DNA from: Deferribacteres bacterium
GTDB taxonomy: Bacteria > Zhuqueibacterota > Zhuqueibacteria > Zhuqueibacterales > Geothermadaptataceae
Assembly (NCBI GenBank): GCA_020633655.1
Contig: JACKDF010000003.1
Location: 62,001-126,000 of the forward strand
Length of the DNA: 64,000 nucleotides
Direction: 5' to 3'
Under the pieces are notes generated by a model. It searched no databases. It was not told the origin of the DNA and saw only the letters and a program-made list of their open reading frames with translations. The position numbers and the translations under genes are program-made. Of the stretch, positions 44,927-53,035 are shown piece after piece; positions within the stretch are counted from its first letter, which is position 1, and each line of letters begins with the position of its first letter.

Positions 44927-46276
44927 TTAATTCACCTTATTTTGTGCTTTTGCTTTAATTTTAAAATCATCTTCAAATACTTTTGCTTCAATATCATCTT
45001 TCATAATGATCGGTTGTATGAAAACGATTAATTCGGTTTTTTGTTTTGATGTAATCGATTTTTTGAACAGATACCCCAATAAGGGAATGTCGCCAAGCAA
45101 TGGTATTTTTTTCTCACTTTTTACAAAGGAATCCCGAATAAGACCACCGATGACAATTGTTTGGCCGTTATGAATTTTTACGTTTGTCGTCGCTTTGCGC
45201 GTCGAAATTATGGGCGTACCATCCGGTGTATAACCATTTTGGAAGTCGGCCTTTGGTGAAACTTCCAGAGTCATATAAGTCGAATCAATGATGTGCGGTT
45301 TTACTACCAATTCCACAGTCGCATCTTTAAACTCGAAGGAAGTTACACCAAACTGATTTAATACACGGAAGGGAATTTGATCTCCGACAGTAATCGTTGC
45401 TTCTTCATTATCCATTGCCATAATTCGCGGGCGTGAAAGCAAATTGAGATTGTTGTAGTCGGCCAAAGCTTTGAGTAACACTTGCGTGTTGTTATTGAAT
45501 ATTCCTATACCCAATCCTGAGCCAACAGGAAATGGAATAATACTCGGAATGAGGGAGACATCGGTCAAATTTTCTTCAACCCCTTGTTGCATTGAACCAA
45601 GATTTACATCGTTCTTTATTTCGCCTTCAATGCCATTTTTGCTTCTCTGAACAATCCACTCGAACCCGAATTCACTCCCATCGGTGCTGGATATCTCAAC
45701 GATTTCCGCTTGTATATAAACTTGTTTTGTGGGTCGATCCAATGTCTCAATCAACTGAATCATCTTCTTTACTGTTTCCGGACTCTCGCGAAGCAGCAAA
45801 GTATTTGTCCGCTCATCAGCCATGACTGCTCCACTCTCGGAAGCAACCATGGTTTTTAAAATCTTCTCTAAATCAGGTGCCTTTGCATATTTGCAGGTGA
45901 TACTGCGAAGTTCCATAGAGCGTCCAATTTTCTCTGCTGGTGCGACATAGAAAACGCCACCTTTTAAAGTTTTGTAAGCCAGACCATTTGCTTCAAGGAT
46001 CGCTAGAAAGGCTTCCATTGGTGTAATGTTTTCCAGCGACATATTGAGTTTCAGTTCCGGCACGGCGGCATCCAGAAGCAGATTTTTTCCCAGACGATCG
46101 ACCAACATTTCAAGGGAGTTACTGAGTGAGACATCCCGCAAATTGAGCTGCATCCTGTTTTGTTGCGCTTGTGCGTGCGAATCAACCAAAATGAATACGC
46201 ACCACATTGTTGCGAAAACAACAAAAAAGCATCTTTTGCATCGGTGAGTGAAATGATTTTGTGCGGGTTTTTGCAT
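44927..46276 (-). CDS. pilQ: Type IV pilus secretin
   Basis: PilQ forms the outer-membrane ring through which the pilus passes. After a signal-like N-terminus (RCFFVVFATMWCVFILVDSHAQA) come STN/secretin N-type domains (MQLNLRDVSLSNSLEMLVDRLGKNLLLDAAVPELKLNMSL), a KQVYIQAEIVEISS block and the secretin core with LKALADYNNLNLLSRPRIMAMDNEEATI, VGDQIPF and IGGLIRD, then IPLLGDIPLLGYLF. Length about 449 residues is short because the AMIN domains of larger PilQ proteins are absent. The open frame starts at 46300 (TTG); I prefer ATG 46276, after GGAATAAAT. It is the fifth gene of pilMNOPQ. Confidence 0.9.
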   Translation of the reverse strand: MQKPAQNHFTHRCKRCFFVVFATMWCVFILVDSHAQAQQNRMQLNLRDVSLSNSLEMLVDRLGKNLLLDAAVPELKLNMSLENITPMEAFLAILEANGLAYKTLKGGVFYVAPAEKIGRSMELRSITCKYAKAPDLEKILKTMVASESGAVMADERTNTLLLRESPETVKKMIQLIETLDRPTKQVYIQAEIVEISSTDGSEFGFEWIVQRSKNGIEGEIKNDVNLGSMQQGVEENLTDVSLIPSIIPFPVGSGLGIGIFNNNTQVLLKALADYNNLNLLSRPRIMAMDNEEATITVGDQIPFRVLNQFGVTSFEFKDATVELVVKPHIIDSTYMTLEVSPKADFQNGYTPDGTPIISTRKATTNVKIHNGQTIVIGGLIRDSFVKSEKKIPLLGDIPLLGYLFKKSITSKQKTELIVFIQPIIMKDDIEAKVFEDDFKIKAKAQNKVN

Positions 46277-46329
46277 ATTTATTCCATGAACGGATTGCAA
46301 CGGGATTTCATGTTCGTTTCAATGCATTC

Positions 46330-46827
46330 TTATTCGGTAAATTCGCTTGTCTTTCTGTCAAGTCTTAGCACGACGTGTTCATGCATTTTTTGTAAAACCA
46401 CAGTCTGAGGCGTAATGGCTACGATATCGTACATTCCCAGATGATCACCGGTTTTAACTACTTTTTCATCAATTACAGCACGTGAACCAGACACATCCCA
46501 CAATATACCCTGAAGCTGTAATTCGCCATAACCTTCCTGCCACTTGGAAAGAAAGGCAGTATTGGATAAATCAGGTTTTTTAAAAGGATCCTCCCGAATG
46601 ATGTTTTGCTGAAAATCACTCTGCAGAGAATCTTCTTTGCTTGGCAGGTTTTTTTGAACATTCGCCAGCAAATTTAAAAAGTGCATTTCAACATCCCCGA
46701 GTCGATAATCCTGGGAATGCTGCACATTTGATGGCTGTGGAATTGCTGGTAAAAAACCTGAAAATACAAGTGCCATTACTAAAAGTATGCTTCCGGGAAC
46801 GATGTAATAGAGGATAAATTTCTGCAT
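46330..46827 (-). CDS. pilP: PilP-like pilus assembly protein
   Basis: This gene lies at the pilP position of a pilMNOPQ operon. A membrane segment (ILYYIVPGSILLVMALVFSGFLPAI) is followed by a linker and the PilP-type beta-domain: REDPFKKP, LQGILWDVSGSRAVIDEKVVKTGDHLGMYDIVAITPQTVVLQ. Unlike the usual lipoprotein PilP, it has an N-terminal membrane helix rather than a lipobox. In other bacteria PilP couples the PilNO inner-membrane complex to the PilQ secretin. The frame opens at a TTG (46866); ATG 46827 gives a 165-residue protein and is preferred. Confidence 0.72.
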   Translation of the reverse strand: MQKFILYYIVPGSILLVMALVFSGFLPAIPQPSNVQHSQDYRLGDVEMHFLNLLANVQKNLPSKEDSLQSDFQQNIIREDPFKKPDLSNTAFLSKWQEGYGELQLQGILWDVSGSRAVIDEKVVKTGDHLGMYDIVAITPQTVVLQKMHEHVVLRLDRKTSEFTE

Positions 46828-46869
46828 ATTTACACTCAATGCCTTGAACAACAACGCAGGATTCAATTA

Positions 46870-47436
46870 TCAGTTAATGGTAACTACAACCTCAAACATA
46901 CCTTTCAATACATCTGCTTTTTTCTCAATTCGATTCAGACTAAAATTTCTCATTAATACTTTTCTATCCCAGGAATTAATCTCATCCAGGAAATCTAACA
47001 TTTGTTGAAATTTCCCTTCCAAACTGATGACAATAAATTGTTGAGTATCGCTCTTTTCATTTTGTTCAAATTGCCCACTCAAAAGATCGTGGTTTGTGGT
47101 GGCAAGCCCATTATCCGTTGCAGCTTTTAATACTTTTGAAATATATAAAGGAACTTGAGCAGATTGTAGGGAATAATGTTCGAATGCCTGGGTCTGTATC
47201 GTGTAACGATTGATATCATTCTGCATAACGAGCAGAATACTGTCCAATTTTGTTGTTCTTATGAGAAAACGTGTATTATTGAGTTCGGCCAATTCTTCCC
47301 GGATTTTTTCTGTTGTGGCAACTTGCGGTTCTATTAAAACGATGTAAAGACTGCCAACGCCCAGCACCCAGAGAGCAGCAGCAAGGAAGAGCAGTTTTAC
47401 CGAAAAGACCTCTCTGATATTTGTTATCCATCGCAT
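46870..47436 (-). CDS. pilO: PilO-like pilus assembly protein
   Basis: The 188-residue protein has one N-terminal membrane span (about residues 14-34), a coiled coil with AELNNTRFLIRTTKLDSILL, and a C-terminal ferredoxin-like fold (FIVISLEGKFQQMLDFLDEINSWDRKVLMRNFSL), the PilO pattern. It would pair with PilN in the inner membrane. It follows pilN by 18 bases. Position in the operon supports the assignment as much as the sequence does. Confidence 0.82.
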   Translation of the reverse strand: MRWITNIREVFSVKLLFLAAALWVLGVGSLYIVLIEPQVATTEKIREELAELNNTRFLIRTTKLDSILLVMQNDINRYTIQTQAFEHYSLQSAQVPLYISKVLKAATDNGLATTNHDLLSGQFEQNEKSDTQQFIVISLEGKFQQMLDFLDEINSWDRKVLMRNFSLNRIEKKADVLKGMFEVVVTIN

Positions 47437-47454
47437 TCTGAATTAACCTCAAAC

Positions 47455-48105
47455 TTACAATGCCCGATCTTCAGGCCAGCTCAATAGAATTTCAAAATCA
47501 TGATAATAAACCGTGCTATCCCGTTTCAAATTGATGTTTTCCATCAATAATTTAGATTCTGCACTGGAAAAGGGAAATTGTTGCTGCAAAGTATGTTGAA
47601 AATCAAGGACTTCAGTTGACTTGCTTTTTTGCAAATCAAGGACGACATTTGCTTTGATTCGCGCTGTTGTTCCAATAATGTCCTGTTTCGTGTCTTTTTT
47701 GTTCTTCACATTTTTGTCCGCATCCGCACGCATTCCTTCGATTATAAAGTCTGTTATCCACATATACTCCGGAACTGTACTTTTTAATGCATGCAGATTT
47801 TGTGCAATGAAAGCTGCGCTAAGCGTTCCTTTTTGCTTTTCAATCAATTCGTCCTGAATATTTTTTCTCAGTTTATAGAGTTGAATCGCATTAAGCAAAG
47901 CTGGACGTGTCTTTACGATATTTTCCTGGACTTTCGCCAGTTCTCGTGCAACTGTTTGCATCTCTTCTTGCTTGCCTATAAAGCTCAACCAGATAAAGGC
48001 AACTGAAAAGAGCCATAAACTTACGTAAACCACAATGCTTTGCATAAAAGTGCGCTGCTTTCGCTCATGCGCAATTTCGTTTTCTATAAAATTAATACGA
48101 ATCAA
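47455..48105 (-). CDS. pilN: PilN-like pilus assembly protein
   Basis: The protein starts MIRINFIENE, close to the IN(L)LP-type N-terminal peptide that PilN uses to bind PilM, then has one membrane segment (about residues 24-44, SIVVYVSLWLFSVAFIWLSF), a coiled coil and a C-terminal domain with VLDLQKSKSTEVLDFQHTL. Length 216 residues is normal. It starts 3 bases after the pilM stop, so they are probably translationally coupled, as expected for interacting partners. Confidence 0.83.
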   Translation of the reverse strand: MIRINFIENEIAHERKQRTFMQSIVVYVSLWLFSVAFIWLSFIGKQEEMQTVARELAKVQENIVKTRPALLNAIQLYKLRKNIQDELIEKQKGTLSAAFIAQNLHALKSTVPEYMWITDFIIEGMRADADKNVKNKKDTKQDIIGTTARIKANVVLDLQKSKSTEVLDFQHTLQQQFPFSSAESKLLMENINLKRDSTVYYHDFEILLSWPEDRAL

Positions 48106-48108
48106 AAC

Positions 48109-49176
48109 TCAATCTCCGTGCACAAGGGCGCCAAATGCGGAAGCCATGTGCAATCCGTCTTCCTGTTCAAAAAGAGTGGATTTTTTTATGCGCAAGGAAT
48201 TACTGTCCAATAAGGGATCCCATAACCACGTCGGAAGTTTTAAATCATGATGAATCAGATTGGCCAATAATTTATTCCGGGCCTCGCCACCGCTCAGGTA
48301 AATTCCTGCAAACTCGGAAAAACCTTCAGATACCTGGTAGTGCTGCAAACTTCTGCGAATTTCACTGATGAGATCCGCAGCAAATTCGCAATAAATTTCC
48401 ACAATATTCAAGTTCTCTTCTGTGTTGCTGTGCGTCATCTTTTTGGATAAAAAATGCCGTTTAAATGATTCAGCTTCACGGAGTGTCAAACCTGTTTCAT
48501 CCATCAAGCGATTAACAATGGAGTTTCCACCACTTTTTAACAAACGGAAGAAGGGACGATATCCCTGCTTGATGATGATGCAAAAAGAGTATTCAGCACC
48601 ACAGTGGACCAATAAAGCCGGTTTTTCCAACTTGTGAGCTACTGAATGATAAAAGCCATTATAAACTGCCAAAATATCCAAATCGAACAAATAGGGTTTC
48701 AAGCCGGCATCATCCAGAATTGTTTTATATCGATCAATAAGTGTATGTGGAACGGCACAAGCCAGCATGGAATAGGTATCCGGTGCCTGTTGTCTGTTTT
48801 CTACCTCACAGCATGATATCTGAAAATCATCAATATCATCGAACGTATGAGCCGCCATTTCTTCTTCTATCGCTTTAAATACATTTTCCTCAGAAGATTG
48901 AGTGTTAAAGTTCATCATTCGAATCAGGGCTTCATTTGCCGGGAGCGTGACTGCAGCATGCTTTAACTTATATCGCCATGCAGCTTTGCGTAAGCAATCC
49001 ATATATATTTCATCTGTGAGATCATTCGTGTCTGCAATCCCATATTCTTTTACGAGGTCAATAAGCTCTACCACATCCATGTAGATTTTATGTCTACGGA
49101 CAGTGCCTCTGAGAATTTTAACACTGGTTGACCCAAGATCAATTGCAACACGATTTTTATTCGGTATTGAAAACAA
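48109..49176 (-). CDS. pilM: Type IV pilus actin-like protein PilM
   Basis: PilM is a cytoplasmic actin-like ATPase that binds PilN. The N-terminal phosphate-1 motif IDLGSTSVKILRG is at residues 12-24; LIRMMNFNTQSSEENVF, VHCGAEYSFCIII and IYLSGGEARNKLLANL are the later family blocks. Length 355 residues is normal. It is the first gene of the pilMNOPQ operon, starting 97 bases after the pilin gene on the same strand. No promoter is obvious in that gap, so it may be read through from pilA. Confidence 0.9.
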   Translation of the reverse strand: MFSIPNKNRVAIDLGSTSVKILRGTVRRHKIYMDVVELIDLVKEYGIADTNDLTDEIYMDCLRKAAWRYKLKHAAVTLPANEALIRMMNFNTQSSEENVFKAIEEEMAAHTFDDIDDFQISCCEVENRQQAPDTYSMLACAVPHTLIDRYKTILDDAGLKPYLFDLDILAVYNGFYHSVAHKLEKPALLVHCGAEYSFCIIIKQGYRPFFRLLKSGGNSIVNRLMDETGLTLREAESFKRHFLSKKMTHSNTEENLNIVEIYCEFAADLISEIRRSLQHYQVSEGFSEFAGIYLSGGEARNKLLANLIHHDLKLPTWLWDPLLDSNSLRIKKSTLFEQEDGLHMASAFGALVHGD

Positions 49177-49273
49177 AATGATTTCCAGGTTTTGTAGTCA
49201 AAGAAACAGGTGAATGCCCAGACGAGAGAAAATGAAAAACCGATAAAGCTGTTCCAGTAGAGAAAATATTCCG

Positions 49274-49675
49274 CTATTGATCTGAAAGCGTCCCATCGGA
49301 AGTCATTTGCCTGTCCAGGCCGTTTGAATCTCCAGTACCTGTTGCGTAAACCGTGTAGGATGAACTCGTTGAGGTTACGGTATAACATGTGGCCGTATAA
49401 TATCTGCCAACAAGATCGAGAGAATCGATATTGACATTGCTGATATCCCAGGGATATTCATCTGTGGCAGTTGGGTAACTGCCATATTCTGCATAATATA
49501 CACGTAACGCTGTACGTATCGTACCCAGATTGGCGTCAGCCTCGGCTTTTTTGGCACGGGCTACATTAGCACGATACATTGGAATGGCGATCGATGCGAG
49601 AATACCAATAATAATGATCGTAACCATAAGTTCGATTAATGTGAATCCGCGCATCGATTTAATTAGCTTCTTCAT
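49274..49675 (-). CDS. pilA: Type IV pilin major subunit (PilA/GspG-like)
   Basis: The leader MKKLIKSMRGFTLIELMVTIIIIGILASIAIPMY is a textbook type IV prepilin: cleavage after Gly10 leaves Phe at +1 and Glu at +5. The C-terminal domain is short (about 90 residues), with YYAEYGSYPTATDEYPWD resembling GspG/PulG pseudopilins, so a major pseudopilin is possible too. AAGGAGCTAAGACAG precedes ATG 49675; the upstream frame extension to 49711 is not used. It lies between pilC and pilM on the same strand. Pilin rather than pseudopilin is favoured by the complete pil operon around it. Confidence 0.85.
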   Translation of the reverse strand: MKKLIKSMRGFTLIELMVTIIIIGILASIAIPMYRANVARAKKAEADANLGTIRTALRVYYAEYGSYPTATDEYPWDISNVNIDSLDLVGRYYTATCYTVTSTSSSYTVYATGTGDSNGLDRQMTSDGTLSDQ

Positions 49676-49756
49676 CTGTCTTAGCTCCTTGCTAATTTGA
49701 TAATCATTCAATTGGGGTACTACTGTGATAGTAATTCATCGGTTAATTTCTTGTTT

Positions 49757-49785
49757 TTCATACCTATGTTACAACTTTTATGCAA
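49757..49785 (-). promoter_or_regulatory. Candidate sigma70 promoter for the pilin gene
   Basis: Read on the minus strand, TTGCAT (49780-49785) and TATGAA (49757-49762) are separated by 17 bases and would start transcription near 49750, giving a leader of about 75 bases before ATG 49675. I found no sigma54-type GG-N10-GC element, which often drives pilA elsewhere. This is a pattern call only. Confidence 0.35.
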
Positions 49786-49792
49786 ATCGAAC

Positions 49793-50995
49793 TCACATGA
49801 TACTGCCTAACTTGAATATTGGCAGGTACAATGCGAGAATAACAAAGACGGCGATTATTCCGAGGCCAACCATGAGAACTGGCTCAATTATCGTCGATAA
49901 ACCGGCGATTTTCGCATCAAGTTCAGAATCATAGAGATCAGCAATATTCAAAAGCATTTTGTCAAGGGAGCCCGATTGCTCACCGGTCGCGATCATTTTT
50001 ACAACCATAGCCGGGAATTGTGGATAAATCGCTAATTGTTTGGCAAATGTATCGCCACTGATAATCCCCCTGCGGATTTTATGTAATGCGCTTGTATAAA
50101 TAACATCTTGCGCTGTTTCCGCGGCAACTTCCAAACCTGTAACCAGGGGCACACCACTTTTCAACAACACACGCAATGTTCGACAAAATCTGGATAAAAT
50201 ATCTTTCGAAATGAGATTCCCGATAACTGGAATTTTGAGCACTAGATTAGCCTGAAAATAGATACCTTTTGATGTTTTCAGGAATCTTTTCCAGGCAACA
50301 ATTCCTGAGACAACCAAACCTAACTCGATATAAATATATTTTAATGCCGCATTGCTGACAGCAAGCAGGATTTCCGTTAGAACAGGCAACTCAGCGTCAT
50401 ACGAAGCAAATGTTTCCTGGAATTTTGGTACAAGTCCATAAACCACACCGATTAAAATAAACAGGAAAAAGAAAAAGACGAATTTGGGATAGGCTGTTGC
50501 GGATTTAATTCGTTTTTGCGTTTTATCCTGTTTGTGAAGATATTCTGAAATTTGGCGTAAAATATCAGGTAAACCACCACTGATTTCTGCTACCTTCACC
50601 AGGGACACAAATATATTTGGAAAAATCGTTGGAAATCTGGCTAATCCCTCATGAAAAGTCGTGCCACGATTGATATCACCGATAATCGCAAGGATGACTG
50701 AACGAAAGGGTTTTTCGTGCATTTGATCCGCTAAAATGCTTAAAGCACTTAATAGCGGTACACCGGATTGCAACAAAACAGATAACTGGTTTGCAAAAGT
50801 ATGCAGCTCATCCAGTTTAATTTTTTTGGGTGGTATGCCCGTTTTCTTGCTCTGTTTAAAATATGTCGAAATGACTTCACTAAAACTAAAGCGTTTCTGA
50901 ATGCTACGAGAGGAGTCCTTTGCATTTTTCGAAGGACGTTTTTCTTCTTTACCAAATTTTCGTGACGAGTGGATTGTAATATTGCCTGAATTCAC
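49793..50995 (-). CDS. pilC: Type IV pilus inner-membrane platform protein
   Basis: PilC anchors the pilus machine in the inner membrane. Two repeated T2SSF domains are present: FANQLSVLLQSGVPLLSALSILADQ near residue 69 and FCRTLRVLLKSGVPLVTGLEVAAE near residue 260, each followed by membrane segments (FVFFFFLFILIGVVYGLV and an end segment IIAVFVILALYLPIF). Length 400 residues is normal. It follows pilB by 18 bases. The final LGSIM fits the family's short C-terminus. Confidence 0.93.
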   Translation of the reverse strand: MNSGNITIHSSRKFGKEEKRPSKNAKDSSRSIQKRFSFSEVISTYFKQSKKTGIPPKKIKLDELHTFANQLSVLLQSGVPLLSALSILADQMHEKPFRSVILAIIGDINRGTTFHEGLARFPTIFPNIFVSLVKVAEISGGLPDILRQISEYLHKQDKTQKRIKSATAYPKFVFFFFLFILIGVVYGLVPKFQETFASYDAELPVLTEILLAVSNAALKYIYIELGLVVSGIVAWKRFLKTSKGIYFQANLVLKIPVIGNLISKDILSRFCRTLRVLLKSGVPLVTGLEVAAETAQDVIYTSALHKIRRGIISGDTFAKQLAIYPQFPAMVVKMIATGEQSGSLDKMLLNIADLYDSELDAKIAGLSTIIEPVLMVGLGIIAVFVILALYLPIFKLGSIM

Positions 50996-51013
50996 TTTTT
51001 TACCCCAATATAC

Positions 51014-52585
51014 TTAAAAAACTTCGGATGTAACCCGCATGACTTCCTCGACTGTCGTCATGCCGCTGCGTACTTTTTTCAGCCCATTGCGCAGAAGTGT
51101 TTCCATTCCAAGCTCTTCTGCTTTGTGACGTAATGAGTCCTGGCTTTCACCGCTTAAGACCAAATCTCTTAGTTCATTTTCAAAAGTAAGTAACTCAAAT
51201 AAAGCAACTCGTCCCCAGTAACCGGTATTACCGCAATGCTGGCACCCTTTGCCCTTATATAATTTAACACCTTCAATGATATGTGCTTCTTTTTGCAAGG
51301 CTTTCGACTGCGACAATTCGGGCACGTATTCCTCGCTGCAATGCAGACAAATTCTTCGAACAAGGCGTTGTGCAACGACCATGAGCAGGGAGGAGCTCAA
51401 TAGGTAATTTTCAATTCCCATATCGATTAAGCGCATAATCGAGGCTGTACTGCTGTTCGTATGCAAAGTACTAAAAACAAGGTGGCCCGTGAGCGACGAG
51501 CGCATCGCGATTTCTGCTGTTTCCAGGTCACGTATTTCACCAACCATGATTATGTCGGGGTCCTGACGCAAGGTCGAGCGCAATCCGGCGGAAAACGTCA
51601 AACCAATATCCGGTTTTGCTTCTACCTGGTTTATTCCGGGAAGCTGGTATTCAACCGGGTCTTCGACCGTGACTATATTTTTTTTATCAGTATTCACATA
51701 ATTCAATGCAGAATACAATGTGGTCGTTTTCCCGCTTCCCGTCGGTCCGGTAACGAGTATCATGCCGTGCGGTTCCTTCAAGCACTTTTTAAATTTCTCC
51801 TGCAGCTCCGGCTCAAGGCCAATATCTGCAATATTGAGCGAGTGCAAATCCTTGTCAAGAATACGCAGCACAATTTTTTCACCATTGATCGTCGGCAGAG
51901 TGGAAACACGCAGATCGATATCACGACCAAAAATTTTCATACGTGTTCGCCCATCCTGCGGTAAACGACGTTCGGCTATATCCAGAGAACTTAAAATTTT
52001 AATGCGTGAAACAATGCTCGGATGCATTTTTTTCGGGAAAGTGGATGCATTATGCAAAACTCCGTCGACGCGATATAATATTTTTAATTTATTTTCATGA
52101 GGCTCAATATGAATATCACTGGCGCGTTCCTGAATCGCATTGAGGAGAATATTATTGACATAACGAATGGCGGGTCCTTCTTCGCCCTGGGATTTTAGTG
52201 TTTCGATGGCATGATCATCAATATCAGAATTCTGACCATCCGAATTATCCTCAACATCATCGAACAGCATATCATCCTGCACATAATATCTGCGCAGATA
52301 GGCGTCGATCTGGGATTCTGGAGAATAGTAAAATACCGGTTGTTCATGCATAAGCTCGCTAACGGCATCATGCGTATAAATGTCAAAGGGATTCGGTGTG
52401 GCAAGATAAACCTGCTTTTCATCCTGGGCGAAGGACACAACTTTGTGCTTCAACGCAATATCATCTGGAATCAGATCGATAATTGCCTGATCAATTAAGC
52501 CGATTTCGGACAAATCAACCGTCTTAACGCCTTCGGTCTCGATTAAACGCTGTATTATTTCTTTCGATGATTTTTGAGCATCCAT
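51014..52585 (-). CDS. pilB: Type IV pilus assembly ATPase
   Basis: PilB powers pilus extension. The N-terminal MshEN-like domain precedes the ATPase core: Walker A GPTGSGKTT, the Asp box with EDPVEYQLPGINQ, Walker B-type STLRQDPDIIMVGEIRD and His box TGHLVFSTLHTNSS. A zinc tetracysteine (CLHC near residue 405 and CQHC near residue 455) marks the GspE/PilB type. Length 523 residues is normal. It heads the pil gene series; its upstream gap of 450 bases probably holds the promoter. No retraction ATPase (pilT) or prepilin peptidase (pilD) is in the window. Confidence 0.94.
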   Translation of the reverse strand: MDAQKSSKEIIQRLIETEGVKTVDLSEIGLIDQAIIDLIPDDIALKHKVVSFAQDEKQVYLATPNPFDIYTHDAVSELMHEQPVFYYSPESQIDAYLRRYYVQDDMLFDDVEDNSDGQNSDIDDHAIETLKSQGEEGPAIRYVNNILLNAIQERASDIHIEPHENKLKILYRVDGVLHNASTFPKKMHPSIVSRIKILSSLDIAERRLPQDGRTRMKIFGRDIDLRVSTLPTINGEKIVLRILDKDLHSLNIADIGLEPELQEKFKKCLKEPHGMILVTGPTGSGKTTTLYSALNYVNTDKKNIVTVEDPVEYQLPGINQVEAKPDIGLTFSAGLRSTLRQDPDIIMVGEIRDLETAEIAMRSSLTGHLVFSTLHTNSSTASIMRLIDMGIENYLLSSSLLMVVAQRLVRRICLHCSEEYVPELSQSKALQKEAHIIEGVKLYKGKGCQHCGNTGYWGRVALFELLTFENELRDLVLSGESQDSLRHKAEELGMETLLRNGLKKVRSGMTTVEEVMRVTSEVF

Positions 52586-53035
52586 TTTATGATCATCACT
52601 TGTGAAAATTCCAATAATCCTATCAGGGACAAAAAGTCCGTATGTTTCCTGCTCGAGATATCGACAACAGCCTGTTGAATTTTAATTTTGTGACAGTTGC
52701 AAAATTTACATTAATGGGAAGGTTTGGGAATTACAGGGAGTATAAGGATGCGATTACCAGGCATGTAACGACTAGAGTAGGATGGATAGAATTAAACCCC
52801 GAGCTTAGGTTGTCCTCTGTAAAAAGGTTAAATACAGCAATATTTCACATATTCCGGTAATTAAGCAAGGAGAAAAACTTGCTAAGTCCTTATTATTAAA
52901 ACAAAAAGAAACTTATAAACTTGCATTATTCACGTAATGCTCAAAGCGAACGATTGGCGGGGAAGGTCCCCGGCTTAATTTTGGAGTTTTTGAATAAAGC
53001 GGTTAATTACAATCAGTTGTTCGATATAATGCCAA
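52586..53035. other. 450-base gap upstream of pilB
   Basis: This gap lies between the divergently placed pilB start and the stop of the polyferredoxin gene. It contains a strong small hairpin (52958-52963 with 52967-52972) in a GC-rich patch, and a 6-bp hairpin near 52867-52886. Reading frames of 60-90 codons are present but have no ribosome site or recognisable motif, so I call no gene. pilB's promoter should be near the left end, but no clear boxes are visible. Confidence 0.5.

Noticed and set aside
52642..52860. 72-codon frame in the gap upstream of pilB
   Set aside because: Starts with ATG but has no ribosome site; composition and sequence show no coherent domain, and the gap is expected to hold the pilB promoter.
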